From contig NZ_JAGSOI010000004.1 of assembly GCF_023684405.1 (NCBI RefSeq), positions 1 through 64,000 of the forward strand: DNA of 64,000 nt, in the 5' to 3' direction. Of this stretch, positions 35,751-46,679 are shown one piece after another (position 1 is the stretch's first letter; each line of letters opens with the position of its first letter). A model generated the notes under the pieces. It had not been told where the DNA came from. It made no database searches and saw only the letters and a list, made by a program, of their open reading frames with translations. The translations under genes and the position numbers were made by a program. The DNA comes from Methanococcoides seepicolus. Its GTDB lineage: Archaea > Halobacteriota > Methanosarcinia > Methanosarcinales > Methanosarcinaceae.

Positions 35751-36536
35751 TCACATCAGATGTTCGATTTCTGAAAAGTTGATGGGAGACGTTGCATCCA
35801 GTGATATAGGTGTCACTGAGATGTGACCTTTTTCTATGGCGTGAACATCAGTGCCTTCTTCGGCTGTGTGTATAAGGTCACCTGCTATCCAGTAATATGG
35901 CCTTCCCCTTGGATCGCGGCGTTCCTCCACATCCGTCTGGAAGAACTTGCGAGCAAGTTTTGTGATTTCAACTTCAGAGTCCTCTTCCACAAAATGGGGG
36001 ATGTTTATGTTCAAAAGGTCGACATTCTCAGGCAGACCATTTTTAAGGACCTTTTTTGCAACACGGTTCACGAATTTGACACCAACATCGAAGTCATGCT
36101 GGAAATCCCGGAGGTCATCGAATTTCAATCCCTCTTCGGTCACCTGCAAAGATGCAGCAATGGCAGGGACACCATAACTTGCACCTTCCAGTGCGGCTCC
36201 GATGGTCCCGGAGGTCGTAATAGTATCTGTGCTGATGTTCTCACCGATATTGAAACCGGAAAGGATCAGGTCAGGCAATTCCTTCATGATCGTAAAGATG
36301 CCGAGAATAACAGAATCAGTTGGAGTGCCACCGATGGCATGCACTTCAATACCATCAATGGTCGTACGGGTTATACGCAGTGGTTCGAATATGGATATGG
36401 AGCGGCCCACACCACTTTGTTGCATTGCTGGTGCTGAGACGGTGACATCACCGAGGTCGGACACACTACGATAAGCTGCCCTGATACCGGCAGCATACAC
36501 GCCATCATCATTGGTAAGAAGGATTCGTTTTGACAT
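35751..36536 (-). CDS. surE: SurE, 5'/3'-nucleotidase
   Basis: 261-aa survival protein SurE, a metal-dependent nucleotidase. The N-terminal RILLTNDDGVYAAGI supplies the metal ligands D9 and D10, and SAPAMQQSGVGRSISI and GTPTDSVILGI contain the other conserved residues (Ser in QSG, and the later DLILSGFNIGENISTDTI). It is a single gene on the minus strand with its ATG at 36536. Its stop lies about 100 bp past the SulP end (convergent). Confidence 0.94.
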   Translation of the reverse strand: MSKRILLTNDDGVYAAGIRAAYRSVSDLGDVTVSAPAMQQSGVGRSISIFEPLRITRTTIDGIEVHAIGGTPTDSVILGIFTIMKELPDLILSGFNIGENISTDTITTSGTIGAALEGASYGVPAIAASLQVTEEGLKFDDLRDFQHDFDVGVKFVNRVAKKVLKNGLPENVDLLNINIPHFVEEDSEVEITKLARKFFQTDVEERRDPRGRPYYWIAGDLIHTAEEGTDVHAIEKGHISVTPISLDATSPINFSEIEHLM

Positions 36537-36646
36537 TGTACATTCTTTGTTCTTTGGAGTATTATAGTTAATGGAACAAGAATAGAAAAGAGAAGAAGTA
36601 TGAATTTAAAAGGAATAGGGAAAGAATTGCTGCAAGCAAATGTACT

Positions 36647-36922
36647 TTACACAGAGTGTAACAATTCTGTCTCAGATCTCAGCTTATTATAAGTTGCATT
36701 GAAAGAACTCTCAAGGAAACCAACGAACTGGCCACCATTTACCTCTAGCTCATTTTCATTGATAGATTCCATAACCTCAGGATCATCGATGATCGGGTCA
36801 CATATATAGACCTGAAGATCACCTGCAGCATCCATAAAGACAGATGGTCGGACACCAGTATTGTTGTATTCTTCTACTACGCCTCTGAAAACCAATGACA
36901 TGTATTTTACTGCTTGCATCAT
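36647..36922 (-). CDS. Small hypothetical protein
   Basis: About 91-aa frame, starting at Met 36922 (MQ context also possible at 36919; upstream ATG 36931 extends it). The sequence MSLVFRGVVEEYNNTGVRPS then VFMDAAGDLQVYICDPIIDD has alternating beta-strand character and an acidic C-terminal part. I do not recognise the family. It lies upstream of surE on the same strand (110 bp apart) and its stop precedes an AT-rich gap. The upstream GGG-rich stretch can act as ribosome binding site. Confidence 0.55.
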   Translation of the reverse strand: MMQAVKYMSLVFRGVVEEYNNTGVRPSVFMDAAGDLQVYICDPIIDDPEVMESINENELEVNGGQFVGFLESSFNATYNKLRSETELLHSV

Positions 36923-37221
36923 GAACACCATCCCTTCATACCCGATTTACAAAATCATGAACATGCATATAATAGGCATGTCCATTGAATGGAGGCTATT
37001 ACAGATAATTACGTACACATGTGGACACACGGATGAGAGGCAATGCCAAATATCACCATCGTGCGCCATTGATAAGAAATATACATATTTAAAGTTTTGA
37101 AGATAAACTGCTAAAATGAGAAATGTATTTAAACCATTGAAGGATACGGGTAGAACACGTGTCACTAATTATTTAATTTACACATCATGATCATAGAATA
37201 ACGACTACAGTTGGAATCATT

Positions 37222-39993
37222 ATGCTTGAAGATGAATATCAAATCGATTTTTTCTCTGATAACGGTTTTGTTAGAAAACAGTGCCCCAAATGTGGTAGTT
37301 TCTTTTGGACACGAGACATGGAAAGGTCTACCTGTGGAGATGCACCATGCGACCCTTATTCATTTATTGGGAACCCCGTGTTCAAAAAAGAGTTAGAGCT
37401 CCCAGACATGCGAGAATTCTACCTGAACTTTTTTGAAGAGCAGGGCCATACCCGGATAGAAAGATACCCAGTCATCGCCAGATGGAGAGATGATATATAC
37501 CTGACAATTGCGTCAATTGCTGATTTCCAGCCATTCGTCACATCAGGCCAGGTTCCCCCACCCGCGAATCCGCTGACGATCTCCCAGCCATGCATAAGGC
37601 TTTCAGACCTTGATGCTGTGGGAAGGAGTGGAAGACACCTCACCACTTTCGAGATGATGGCACACCATGCCTTCAACACGAAGAACGAGGAAATATACTG
37701 GAAAGAGCATACCCTTGAACTGTGTGACGGACTTCTCAATGCCCTTGGCGCGGACCCACTGGCAGTCACCTATAAAGAGGAACCATGGGCAGGCGGTGGA
37801 AATGCAGGAGCATGTGTTGAAGTGCTCATTGGAGGACTTGAGGTCGCAACCCTTGTGTTCATGAACCTCAAGAAGGACAAAAATGGAGATATCGACATCA
37901 AAGGTGACATGTATTCCAAGATGGACAATTACATAGTGGACACCGGATACGGACTGGAAAGGTTCGTCTGGGCTTCAAAGGGCTCACCCACCATTTATGA
38001 TGCTATTTTCCCCAGTATTGTGAACGAACTGATGGGACTTGCAGGAATCGAACACAAGCTAGAGGACAATGAATATTCACTTATCCTTTCACAGAATGCA
38101 CGTCTTGCAGGACTTATGGACGTAAGTGAGAAGGCAAACCTATTGGAACTGAGAAAACAGGTGGCAGCAAGCATTGGCATCCCTGCGGACAAGCTCAATT
38201 CCATCATGGAGCCTGTGGAGAACGTCTATGCAATAACTGACCACACAAGATGCCTGACGTTCATGCTTGGCGATGGCATCATACCATCCAATGTGAAAGC
38301 CGGATATCTGGCAAGACTTGTCATACGCAGAACCCTCAGGATGATGAAGGACCTTGACATAAAGATCCCGATTTCTGAGATAGTACAGATGCATATCAAC
38401 AACCTGCCGGAATATCCTGAATTCCGGGAAAGGTTCGATGTGATCAAGGACATCCTCCAACACGAGGAGCGTAAGTTTGCGGAAACTCTCGAACGTGGAA
38501 GAAGAATGATGGAGAAATCCGCCAGACATTACAAAGAGAGCGGTGAGAAAATACCATTGGAAACCATCATCGACATGTATGACAGTCACGGCATACCACC
38601 AGAGATCTCAAAAGCGGTAGCATCTGACGTAGGTGTCGAAGTCGACCTGCCAGATAATTTCTATTCCCTTGTTGCAGACAAACACAGCCAGTCCGAAGAA
38701 AAGGAAGAGAAAGTAGTTCCTTTCGCTGACAGGCTCTCAAGGTTGCCCAAGACGAAGAGACTGTTCTACGATGAGCCTAACAGAATGGATTTCGATGCAG
38801 TGGTCCTTGATGTGTTCGATAACCACATAGTGCTTGACAACACCCTGATGTACCCGGAAGGCGGAGGACAGCCAGCAGACCACGGAAGCCTTACGGTCGA
38901 AGATGTTGTACTGAAAGTTGTTGACACCCAGATGTATGATGGCGTAGTTGTGCATACCATAGACGAGATAGAGGACGAGCTGCACATACGAAAAGGCGAT
39001 ATGGTGGTCGGCAGAGTTAATGAAAAGCGCCGTATGGCGCATGCAAGACATCACACTGCAACCCATATAATCAATGATGCTGCAAGAGAAGTTCTTGGCA
39101 GCCACATCTGGCAGACAGGCGCACAGAAGTTCGCAGACCGCGCACGTCTTGACATTTCACACTACAAACGTATCACCCAGGAAGAGGCAAACCAGATAGA
39201 GCTTATTGCAAACCGCACAGTCATGGAGAACAAGCGTGTCATAAGCGACTGGATGGACAGGACAGATGCCGAGCAGAAATACGGATTCCGACTGTATCAG
39301 GGAGGAGTTCCCCCGGGAAAGATGATACGAGTACTTCAGGTCGGAAACGATATCGAGGCATGCGCAGGTACGCACTGTACGAACACCGGTCTGGTAGGCC
39401 CGATAAAGATACTGAAGACAGAGCGCATACAGGATGGCGTAGAACGTCTGGAATACGCAGCTGGTGAAGCAGCAGTTGTTGCCATGCAGGATCTTGAATC
39501 CCTTGTACGCGATTCATCTGAAACGTTGCGAGTATCTGCAGAACAGCTTCCTTCGACAATCGAGAGATTCTTCGATGAATGGAAGGAACTTAAGAAAGAG
39601 AACAACAAGCTCAAGGAAGAACTTGCACACTCAAGGGTCAGCCAGCTTGTCAACGATGCTGAAGATGTGAACGGGATTCGCATCATCACAAAGGCAATAC
39701 CTCATGCTGACAGCGAAGATCTCACAAAGACAGCCGGAGAGCTTACACAGGAAAATGATGTTGTTGCGATCCTTATCAGTGAGATGGATGGCGTGAAGAT
39801 CGTCGCAGCTGCTGGAAATGATGCTGTGAAAAAGGGCGTTAACGTTGGTGCCATAGTCAAGGAGATGTCAACGATGGTCGGCGGAGGCGGCGGAGGCCGT
39901 CCTAACATGGCACGCGGCGGAGGAACAGATCATTCAGGCATGGACAATGCATTATCACGCAGTGTCGAGCTTTTGAAAGAACAGCTCAATTAA
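37222..39993 (+). CDS. alaS: Alanyl-tRNA synthetase, archaeal type
   Basis: 923-aa AlaRS of the archaeal type. The N-terminal zinc-like motif (CPKCGSFFWTRD with CGDAPC) precedes the class II catalytic domain (HTRIERYPVIARWRDDIYLT, then FQPFVTSGQVPPPANPL). The editing domain has HARHHTATHIINDA and the CAGTHC motif (EACAGTHCTNTG), and the C-terminal DHHA1 domain (GGGGGGRPNMARGGGTDHSG) follows. It is monocistronic, with an AT-rich promoter upstream (37100-37200), and ends near a hairpin at 40048. Confidence 0.96.
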   Translation: MLEDEYQIDFFSDNGFVRKQCPKCGSFFWTRDMERSTCGDAPCDPYSFIGNPVFKKELELPDMREFYLNFFEEQGHTRIERYPVIARWRDDIYLTIASIADFQPFVTSGQVPPPANPLTISQPCIRLSDLDAVGRSGRHLTTFEMMAHHAFNTKNEEIYWKEHTLELCDGLLNALGADPLAVTYKEEPWAGGGNAGACVEVLIGGLEVATLVFMNLKKDKNGDIDIKGDMYSKMDNYIVDTGYGLERFVWASKGSPTIYDAIFPSIVNELMGLAGIEHKLEDNEYSLILSQNARLAGLMDVSEKANLLELRKQVAASIGIPADKLNSIMEPVENVYAITDHTRCLTFMLGDGIIPSNVKAGYLARLVIRRTLRMMKDLDIKIPISEIVQMHINNLPEYPEFRERFDVIKDILQHEERKFAETLERGRRMMEKSARHYKESGEKIPLETIIDMYDSHGIPPEISKAVASDVGVEVDLPDNFYSLVADKHSQSEEKEEKVVPFADRLSRLPKTKRLFYDEPNRMDFDAVVLDVFDNHIVLDNTLMYPEGGGQPADHGSLTVEDVVLKVVDTQMYDGVVVHTIDEIEDELHIRKGDMVVGRVNEKRRMAHARHHTATHIINDAAREVLGSHIWQTGAQKFADRARLDISHYKRITQEEANQIELIANRTVMENKRVISDWMDRTDAEQKYGFRLYQGGVPPGKMIRVLQVGNDIEACAGTHCTNTGLVGPIKILKTERIQDGVERLEYAAGEAAVVAMQDLESLVRDSSETLRVSAEQLPSTIERFFDEWKELKKENNKLKEELAHSRVSQLVNDAEDVNGIRIITKAIPHADSEDLTKTAGELTQENDVVAILISEMDGVKIVAAAGNDAVKKGVNVGAIVKEMSTMVGGGGGGRPNMARGGGTDHSGMDNALSRSVELLKEQLN

Positions 39994-40047
39994 GAACATT
40001 GATAAGATACATAGGTGCCTTTTTTGGCACTTGAAGCCAAACGTCCA

Positions 40048-40083
40048 CAGGTCAGTGTTCCTGACCTGAAGGCATCTTTTTTA
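40048..40083 (+). terminator. Terminator after alaS
   Basis: CAGGTCAG (40048-40055) and CTGACCTG (40061-40068) form an 8-bp stem with loop TGTTC, followed by AAGGCATCTTTTTTACTTTT. A weaker hairpin (GTGCC-TTTTTT-GGCAC) lies at about 40016-40031. The remaining gap to 40288 contains no gene. Confidence 0.75.
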
Positions 40084-40288
40084 CTTTTATATCATTGTAA
40101 TTCAAATACATTCTTTTCTCTTTGAGCCATGTGCCACAAATATATCATTCACAAATATCTTATTGATATAATGGAACATTTGTTGCCGATCTGAAAGTGT
40201 ATATTCACATCTGAAAAGATAGGTTTTTTTGAAAAGGTTAATATTACAAAAAAAACAATAATGACCTAAGTAATTGGATGAGGGTAAG

Positions 40289-41359
40289 ATGTCTGAGGAA
40301 GAAACAACTAAGATCATAGAAACACTTTGTGAAGAACTGGCATCGAAGAACACACTGATGCTGGCGCCTTTGAATGTGTTTAGCGAGAGAATGATCTATT
40401 TCTACACATATTCTGCACTTAAATGCAATCCTGAAAAGAACATTGTGTGGTTATGCCTGAAGACCTCAAGGAAACATGTACTCGAAAAGTTCGAGGAGTA
40501 CGGGTTCAAGATCAATGACCACATTGAGAGAATGTGGTTCATTGATATCGAAGGACCAGGCAAGAACGACCCGAATACATTCTATTGCGGTTCTGCAACC
40601 GATTACATCAAGATCGGATCACACGCATCGAGGATATTCGACGATAAGCCGGGTTCCATCATGGTCCTTGACGACCTTACAGTACTCTCAAAGGATAACC
40701 TACAGGTAGTTGAGAATTTCATCAAGTTCCTCGAGAGAAAAGTTCGCGATAGCCAGGGAAGTATTATTTCAATGCTTGGCAAAGGCATACTTCCGCCAGA
40801 GACAGAAGGACTCATGCGGTCGTTCTTCGATATTATAATAGACATTACGGAGAAAGGGAACTTTCACACTGATATTGGAATGAAGAGCCTTGATGTTCAT
40901 TACACCATCGTGGACGGGAAGATCGATCTCGAATATACCCAGAAGAAGATAGATAAAGAAAGGCTCAAGATACTTGTAGTGGATGACGAGCCGGACATCC
41001 CGGAACTTATCAGGCTTTCACTTGCAACTGAACCTTACGATTTCATTGTGGCATACAATGGAGAGGATGCAGTCAAGAAATCCATTGAGGAGCTTCCAGA
41101 CCTTATACTATTGGACATCATGATGCCGGACATGGACGGATATGAGGTTGTCGAAAGGTTGAAAGAAGACCCGTATGCAAGGGATATTGCGGTCATAATG
41201 GTATCTGCAAAGACCGAGATAGAGGACAAGCTTAAGGGAATGGAGCTTGGAATTGATGATTATATCTCAAAACCGTTTGACAAGAGGGAGATCAATGCCC
41301 GCATAAAGATGGTCATGAAAAGATTTGGCTGGGAACCGGAACTGGCCGAACAAAATTAA
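40289..41359 (+). CDS. RecA/KaiC-like domain fused to response regulator receiver
   Basis: 356 aa. Residues 1-215 look like an archaeal RecA-superfamily ATPase-like domain (TLMLAPLNVFSERMIYFYTY at the strand/P-loop position, SIMVLDDLTVLSKD near Walker B). I see no classical GKT P-loop, so ATP binding is uncertain. Residues 230-350 form a complete REC domain: KILVVDDEPDI with the acidic pair, LILLDIMMPDMDGYE with the phosphoacceptor Asp, VIMVSAKTE and YISKPFDK with the conserved Lys. The start ATG 40289 has GAGGGT ahead of it; an earlier in-frame start lies at 40274. No kinase is adjacent. It probably relays signals from one of the methanogen's sensor kinases. Confidence 0.75.
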   Translation: MSEEETTKIIETLCEELASKNTLMLAPLNVFSERMIYFYTYSALKCNPEKNIVWLCLKTSRKHVLEKFEEYGFKINDHIERMWFIDIEGPGKNDPNTFYCGSATDYIKIGSHASRIFDDKPGSIMVLDDLTVLSKDNLQVVENFIKFLERKVRDSQGSIISMLGKGILPPETEGLMRSFFDIIIDITEKGNFHTDIGMKSLDVHYTIVDGKIDLEYTQKKIDKERLKILVVDDEPDIPELIRLSLATEPYDFIVAYNGEDAVKKSIEELPDLILLDIMMPDMDGYEVVERLKEDPYARDIAVIMVSAKTEIEDKLKGMELGIDDYISKPFDKREINARIKMVMKRFGWEPELAEQN

Positions 41360-41495
41360 TCCTCTTTTCAACTTTTTTGGAACAAGCAATGATAATGTGC
41401 AATATTTGAGTTCCAACCAGATATTTTAAATATTCTAAAACCTCTCAATCTATCAAAATACATAGATACTTTTTAATAATAATTGGAGTGTTTTA

Positions 41496-44093
41496 ATGAC
41501 AATTCCTAAAGAATACGATTCTCACGAAATAGAAGAAAAATGGCAAAACGACTGGGATATGTCAATGTATCATTTTGACTGGAAAGACGAAAGTCGTCCC
41601 CAGTATATCATTGATACCCCACCCCCATACCCTACTGGAAATTTCCACATAGGGAACTCCCTTAACTGGTGTTATATCGATTTTGTTGCCCGATACAAGA
41701 GGATGCAGGGCTTTAATGTGATGTTCCCGCAGGGCTGGGACTGCCACGGCCTCCCTACCGAAGTAAAGGTGGAGGAAACCCACGGCATTACAAAGAATCA
41801 GGTACCTCGTACAGAATTCAGGCAAATGTGTGAAGAACTGACCGTAGGCAACATTGACAAGATGAGAAAGACAATGCATCGTCTTGGTTTCTCAACTGAC
41901 TGGAGCAATGAGTTCGTCACAATGGAACCTGAGTACTACGTCAAGACACAGATATCTTTTGTCAAGATGAAAGATATGGACCGCGTGTACCAGTCAGAGC
42001 ACCCTGTAAACTGGTGCCCAAGATGTGAAACAGCTATTGCTTTTGCAGAGGTCGAATACGATTCAAGGGATACCAAGCTTAACTTCCTGCACTTCGACAA
42101 GCTGGAGATAGCCACGACAAGACCGGAACTGCTTGCGGCATGTGTTGCCATTGCCATCAATCCGGAAGATGAGCGTCATAAGCAATACATCGGACAGACA
42201 ATGAAAGTACCACTGTTCGGTCATGATGTAGAGGTCATAGCTGACAAGGACGTTGACCCAACATTCGGTACAGGTGCGGTCATGATCTGTACCTTTGGTG
42301 ACAAACAGGATGTCAGATGGTGGTTAGAACACAACCTCCCGTTGAGGAAGGGCATTGACAAGAGCGGGATCATCACCGAGATAGCCGGAAAATACGCAGG
42401 AATGACAATACCTGAATGTAAAGCAGCTATTATCGAAGACCTCAAGAGCGAAGGATATCTCTACGAGCAGAATACGCTTGAGCAGAATGTCGGAATGTGC
42501 TGGAGATGCAAGACACCTATAGAGATACTGTCCGAGAGGCAGTGGTTCGTCAAGATCGACAATGATGAGATACTCAGGACAGCAGACGAGATCGAATGGC
42601 TGCCTGAATACATGAAGGTCAGGCTTCAGAACTGGACCAATACCATGGAGTGGGATTGGTGTATCTCACGCCAGAGGATCTTCGCAACACCAATACCTGT
42701 CTGGTATTGTAAGAAGTGTGGCGAGGTCATGGTCGCTGAAGAGGAATGGCTTCCTATCGACCCTACACAGCAGCAGCCACCTGTGGCATGTAAGTGCGGC
42801 AGTGAGGATTTCGAACCGGAAGAGGATGTCCTGGATACGTGGATGGATTCGTCCATCACTGCGTTACACGTTGCAGGATGGCTCAGCGATAAGGAGATGA
42901 GGAACCCAACACAGTTGCGTCCACAGGGACACGACATCATTCGTACATGGTCTTTCTACAGCATACTCCGTTCAATGGCACTTACCGGCGAGAAGCCCTG
43001 GGAGTCCATACTCGTCAACGGGATGGTCCTCGGAGAGGACGGACATAAGATGAGTAAATCCCTCGGAAATGTCATCTCCCCTGAAGAGGTCATCAAGGAC
43101 CATAGTGCTGACGCATTCAGGCAGTGGGCAGCAGTAGGTGGCTCCACAGGCTCCGATGTGATGTTCAGATGGAAAGATGTGGTATCAGCATCTCGGTTCT
43201 TTACTAAGATGTGGAGTATATACAGGTTCTCAATGTCACACATCGAAGACGAGCTTGCAGAGATCACATCCGGCAAACCGGAGAAACTCAATGTCATCGA
43301 CAGATGGCTTTTGAGCAATCTTAACAGGCTCATCAGTTCGGTCACCGCAAGCCTTGATGCATACCAGTTCGACGAGGCATACAAATCCATAAGGGGATTC
43401 GCATGGGAAACCCTTGCAGATAACTACATAGAGCTTGTGAAGTCCAGGCTGTATGGTGAGGACAAGGAAGCACGCAGGGCAGCACAGTACACACTGTATG
43501 TTGCCATTGATGGACTCTCACGCATGCTTGCGCCATTTGCTCCGTTCTTTGCAGAGGAGATGTACTCAAGGATAGGAGAGGGAAGCATACACGTTCAGGA
43601 GTGGCCAGTTGTTGATGAGACACTCATCGATGAGGCTATAGAGAAGGACGGAGAGCTTATCAAGGACCTTGCAGGCAGTATCAGAAGATACAAATCCGAA
43701 TCTGGCATGGCACTCAACGCACCCCTTGAAAAGATCGAGGTCTATGCCTCCCTTGGAGATGCTTCAGACCTGACAGGTGTTACGAACTCGACCGTGGAGA
43801 TCATTAGCGGTGAGCCGGACTTTGAACATGTGCCGGTGAGCGTTAAGCCGAACATGGCCATCATCGGCCCGAAGTTCAGGAAACAGGCAGGGGCCATAAT
43901 CAAGACCCTGACATCCATGGACCCTGTGGAAGTTGCAGATATTATCTCAAAAGGAAACATCAACATCAATGTAGATGGCGAGGATATCGAGCTTGAACCG
44001 GAAAGTGTGGCCATTGAGAAAGAGGTCATCTCTGCCGGAAGGGCTGTTGATGTCCTTGATGTCAACGGAACTGTCGTAGTGATAGTTCGCTGA
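41496..44093 (+). CDS. valS: Valyl-tRNA synthetase
   Basis: 865-aa class I enzyme. The HIGH motif appears as [11 protein letters not shown] and the KMSKS motif as [10 protein letters not shown]. The editing domain lies between, with zinc-like Cys pairs ([17 protein letters not shown] and [15 protein letters not shown]). The C-terminal helical domain ([20 protein letters not shown]) is present. It is monocistronic. A hairpin at 44112 follows the stop. Confidence 0.96.
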   Translation: MTIPKEYDSHEIEEKWQNDWDMSMYHFDWKDESRPQYIIDTPPPYPTGNFHIGNSLNWCYIDFVARYKRMQGFNVMFPQGWDCHGLPTEVKVEETHGITKNQVPRTEFRQMCEELTVGNIDKMRKTMHRLGFSTDWSNEFVTMEPEYYVKTQISFVKMKDMDRVYQSEHPVNWCPRCETAIAFAEVEYDSRDTKLNFLHFDKLEIATTRPELLAACVAIAINPEDERHKQYIGQTMKVPLFGHDVEVIADKDVDPTFGTGAVMICTFGDKQDVRWWLEHNLPLRKGIDKSGIITEIAGKYAGMTIPECKAAIIEDLKSEGYLYEQNTLEQNVGMCWRCKTPIEILSERQWFVKIDNDEILRTADEIEWLPEYMKVRLQNWTNTMEWDWCISRQRIFATPIPVWYCKKCGEVMVAEEEWLPIDPTQQQPPVACKCGSEDFEPEEDVLDTWMDSSITALHVAGWLSDKEMRNPTQLRPQGHDIIRTWSFYSILRSMALTGEKPWESILVNGMVLGEDGHKMSKSLGNVISPEEVIKDHSADAFRQWAAVGGSTGSDVMFRWKDVVSASRFFTKMWSIYRFSMSHIEDELAEITSGKPEKLNVIDRWLLSNLNRLISSVTASLDAYQFDEAYKSIRGFAWETLADNYIELVKSRLYGEDKEARRAAQYTLYVAIDGLSRMLAPFAPFFAEEMYSRIGEGSIHVQEWPVVDETLIDEAIEKDGELIKDLAGSIRRYKSESGMALNAPLEKIEVYASLGDASDLTGVTNSTVEIISGEPDFEHVPVSVKPNMAIIGPKFRKQAGAIIKTLTSMDPVEVADIISKGNININVDGEDIELEPESVAIEKEVISAGRAVDVLDVNGTVVVIVR

Positions 44094-44111
44094 CCAAAAC
44101 AGTTATTTTAT

Positions 44112-44153
44112 CCCCCGCGATAGTTTCCTATAACTATTCGCGGGGGTATTTTT
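44112..44153 (+). terminator. GC-rich hairpin with T-run adjoining the uspA start
   Basis: CCCCCGCGATAGTT (44112-44125) pairs with AACTATTCGCGGGGG (44132-44146), with one bulged A, and is followed by TATTTTT that runs straight into the ATG at 44154. It can terminate valS transcription. It also lies in the position of a leader, 7 bases before the stress protein start codon. Confidence 0.75.
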
Positions 44154-44684
44154 ATGAATTGTAAAGAATATAGAACTATTTTGATAGCTACCGACGGGTC
44201 GGTAAATGCAGAGAAGGCCGTGATGTCGGGATTGAAGATCGCGTCATCATGCGGTGCCAGTGTTCTTGCGCTTTATGTTGTGGAGATGGATTCCATTGGG
44301 ATCACTCCTGAAGCAGTGCACAGAGACTATCTCGCTGCAATGGAAGTCGCTGCTACTGAACACATGACAAGTGAGCAGTGGAGGGAATTTGCCCGTATCG
44401 CAGATGAGAAATGGAAAACTGAAAGACACAAACATCTTATGGAGAAGGGAGAGAGGATCACCGCCTATGTGCAGGACCTGGGAAAGTCCCTCAATATCGA
44501 TGTAAGGTCCATTATCGAAGAAGGGCATCCGGCAGCTACGATCCTAAGCACGGCTAAAAAAGAGAATGTGGACATGGTGGTGATCGGTACGCTTGGAATG
44601 ACCGCAGACGGCACGTTCAAACTTGGTAGTGTCGCTGATAAAGTTATCAGGAACTCACCGGTGGAAGTACTGGCGGTCAGATAA
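44154..44684 (+). CDS. Universal stress protein
   Basis: 176-aa UspA-family protein. The N-terminal YRTILIATDGSVNAEKAVMS and the C-terminal ATP-binding segment VIGTLGMTADGTFKLGSVAD followed by VIRNSPVEVLAVR are diagnostic (G-x2-G-x9-G-S-V). Its ATG lies at the end of a strong hairpin, so it either has its own promoter within the valS end or is expressed when the hairpin is bypassed. Function in stress resistance is inferred from the family. Confidence 0.9.
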   Translation: MNCKEYRTILIATDGSVNAEKAVMSGLKIASSCGASVLALYVVEMDSIGITPEAVHRDYLAAMEVAATEHMTSEQWREFARIADEKWKTERHKHLMEKGERITAYVQDLGKSLNIDVRSIIEEGHPAATILSTAKKENVDMVVIGTLGMTADGTFKLGSVADKVIRNSPVEVLAVR

Positions 44685-44704
44685 AAAGAGAAGAAAAATT
44701 ATAA

Positions 44705-44738
44705 AGCAGGCATTTTAAAAAATCATGCCTGCTCTTTT
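44705..44738 (+). terminator. Terminator between uspA and thiD (convergent)
   Basis: AGCAGGCAT (44705-44713) and ATGCCTGCT (44725-44733) form a 9-bp stem followed by CTTTT. The second arm overlaps the stop codon of thiD-thiN on the other strand (44723), so the signal serves the uspA transcript. Confidence 0.7.
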
Positions 44739-46072
44739 GTAAGACGTTCTGCGATCTCCAGAGCAATTCCTGCCACTTCCACTGCATCTCTTCCGAGTAT
44801 GCGGATCATTGGTTCTTTACCTACACCGCCTTCGTCATAGATGATGACAGGCACACGACCATACGAATCGATGGCATAGGTCACTCCCCAATCCATGGTA
44901 TGTGTGTCCTCAGGCTCTTCCGCACGGCTGAAAGATGAGATGGTAAGCCCCATGTCCTCACAGATGGCAAGCACGTTCTTAGAATAGCAGATATTCACTG
45001 CTGCACGCATATTGGGATCGAACTCCATCGCAGCCAATACTATACGTGCCACATGACTGCTTGCCCCTAAGCTGACACATCCTACGACCTTGGGTTTGCC
45101 CTGAAGCTTCACGATCCTTCCGTTAACTGCAGCTACATCCTTCACTTCCCTGGCATGAGGTATTGCCATGGCGATATTACAACCGACCTCTGCAACAAGG
45201 CTGGCGAAGTTAACATCATCTTCCAGCATCCTGACAGCTTCCTCGGTGTTCCTCAACACGCTTTCTTTTGCTGCCATTGTATGGAGATAGCCCATCTGGT
45301 TCACCGGACCCACGCCTTTGCCAATGTTCTTGCTCAAAAGGATGCCATATTCTACGAACTCCTTGGCACCAATTGCGGCATCCTGCAGAGAATAACCTCT
45401 TGCAAGATAGGAGGTCAGCGCTGCTGAATAAGTGCAGCCTGAACCATGGGTCCCACCTTCGATCAACTTGCCAGGCACTTCTGTGAACGCATCGGTCACT
45501 GAATCGTAGATAAGGTCCACCCCATCGGAATGACCGCCAGTGATGATAACTGCCTTCACCCCAAGGGAAGCTATAGCTTTTGCAGCTTCCATGGCATCCT
45601 CACGGGTAGTTATGGACATACCTGAAAGGGTCTCTGCTTCGCTGATGTTAGGAGTTACAGCATAGCTTATGGGTAAAAGTTCATCTTTAAGGATAGATAC
45701 AGCATCCTGTTCGAGAAGATCTCCACCTGCCTCTGCGGCCATCACAGGATCAACGACAACTTTAAGGCCATACTTTTTCACACGATCTGCAACTACCCTG
45801 ACAATATCTGCAGATGAAAGCATACCGGTCTTTGCCCACCTGACGTCCATATCAGTGCATACTGCATCCACCTGGTCAGATACCACGGTTGGAGGTAGCT
45901 CATAAGCACTCTGAACGCCTGTGGTGTTCTGTGAGGTCACTGAGGTGATGGCACATGCTCCATGCACATACAGGGAAGAAAGGGTCTTGATATCAGCTTC
46001 AATGCCTGCACCGCCACCGGAGTCTGAACCGGCGATGGTCAATACAACGGGAATGATCTCCATCTCATCCAT
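44723..46072 (-). CDS. thiDN: Bifunctional HMP-phosphate kinase and thiamine-phosphate synthase (ThiD-ThiN)
   Basis: 449-aa fusion. The N-terminal half is a HMP(-P) kinase (VLTIAGSDSGGGAGIEADIK, GTHGSGCTYSAALTSYL), which phosphorylates hydroxymethylpyrimidine. The C-terminal half is ThiN, an archaeal thiamine-phosphate synthase (NIAMAIPHAREVKDVAAVNG, GCVSLGASSHVARIVLAAM, FSRAEEPEDTHTMDWGV). This fusion is common in archaea. The start is at ATG 46072, preceded by GAGAAGG (46063 possible). The gene reads away from the lsm cluster. Confidence 0.93.
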   Translation of the reverse strand: MDEMEIIPVVLTIAGSDSGGGAGIEADIKTLSSLYVHGACAITSVTSQNTTGVQSAYELPPTVVSDQVDAVCTDMDVRWAKTGMLSSADIVRVVADRVKKYGLKVVVDPVMAAEAGGDLLEQDAVSILKDELLPISYAVTPNISEAETLSGMSITTREDAMEAAKAIASLGVKAVIITGGHSDGVDLIYDSVTDAFTEVPGKLIEGGTHGSGCTYSAALTSYLARGYSLQDAAIGAKEFVEYGILLSKNIGKGVGPVNQMGYLHTMAAKESVLRNTEEAVRMLEDDVNFASLVAEVGCNIAMAIPHAREVKDVAAVNGRIVKLQGKPKVVGCVSLGASSHVARIVLAAMEFDPNMRAAVNICYSKNVLAICEDMGLTISSFSRAEEPEDTHTMDWGVTYAIDSYGRVPVIIYDEGGVGKEPMIRILGRDAVEVAGIALEIAERLTKEQA

Positions 46073-46299
46073 TTTTAAGCCTTCTCTTATCATAAGGTCT
46101 AAGATTGAACTTTTTGGATAAAAAACAAGTGGTTATTTAGAAGTGCAATTCACACATCGATGAGGAGGAGTGATATATGACCTCAACTATAATAGGTTTG
46201 AAATGATATTGCGTATTTCGATAGGTTTATATATTGTATTTACAACATTGGAGCTTCAAGTTAAGAACTAAACGCTTATCAAGTTCAAATACAACATAA

Positions 46300-46563
<264 letters not shown>

Positions 46564-46679
46564 CCTATATGAACAATAGATGCATCAGGAGAAATCCACG
46601 GATATAATTATTACAATTTACCAGTAGTAGAGATAGGCTGCAAAATACATATTATATAATACAAAAGGGTGATTAAAAG

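Noticed and set aside
44247-44528. Minus-strand frame in the universal stress protein gene
   Set aside because: It is a complement of a well supported gene with no promoter or ribosome binding site.
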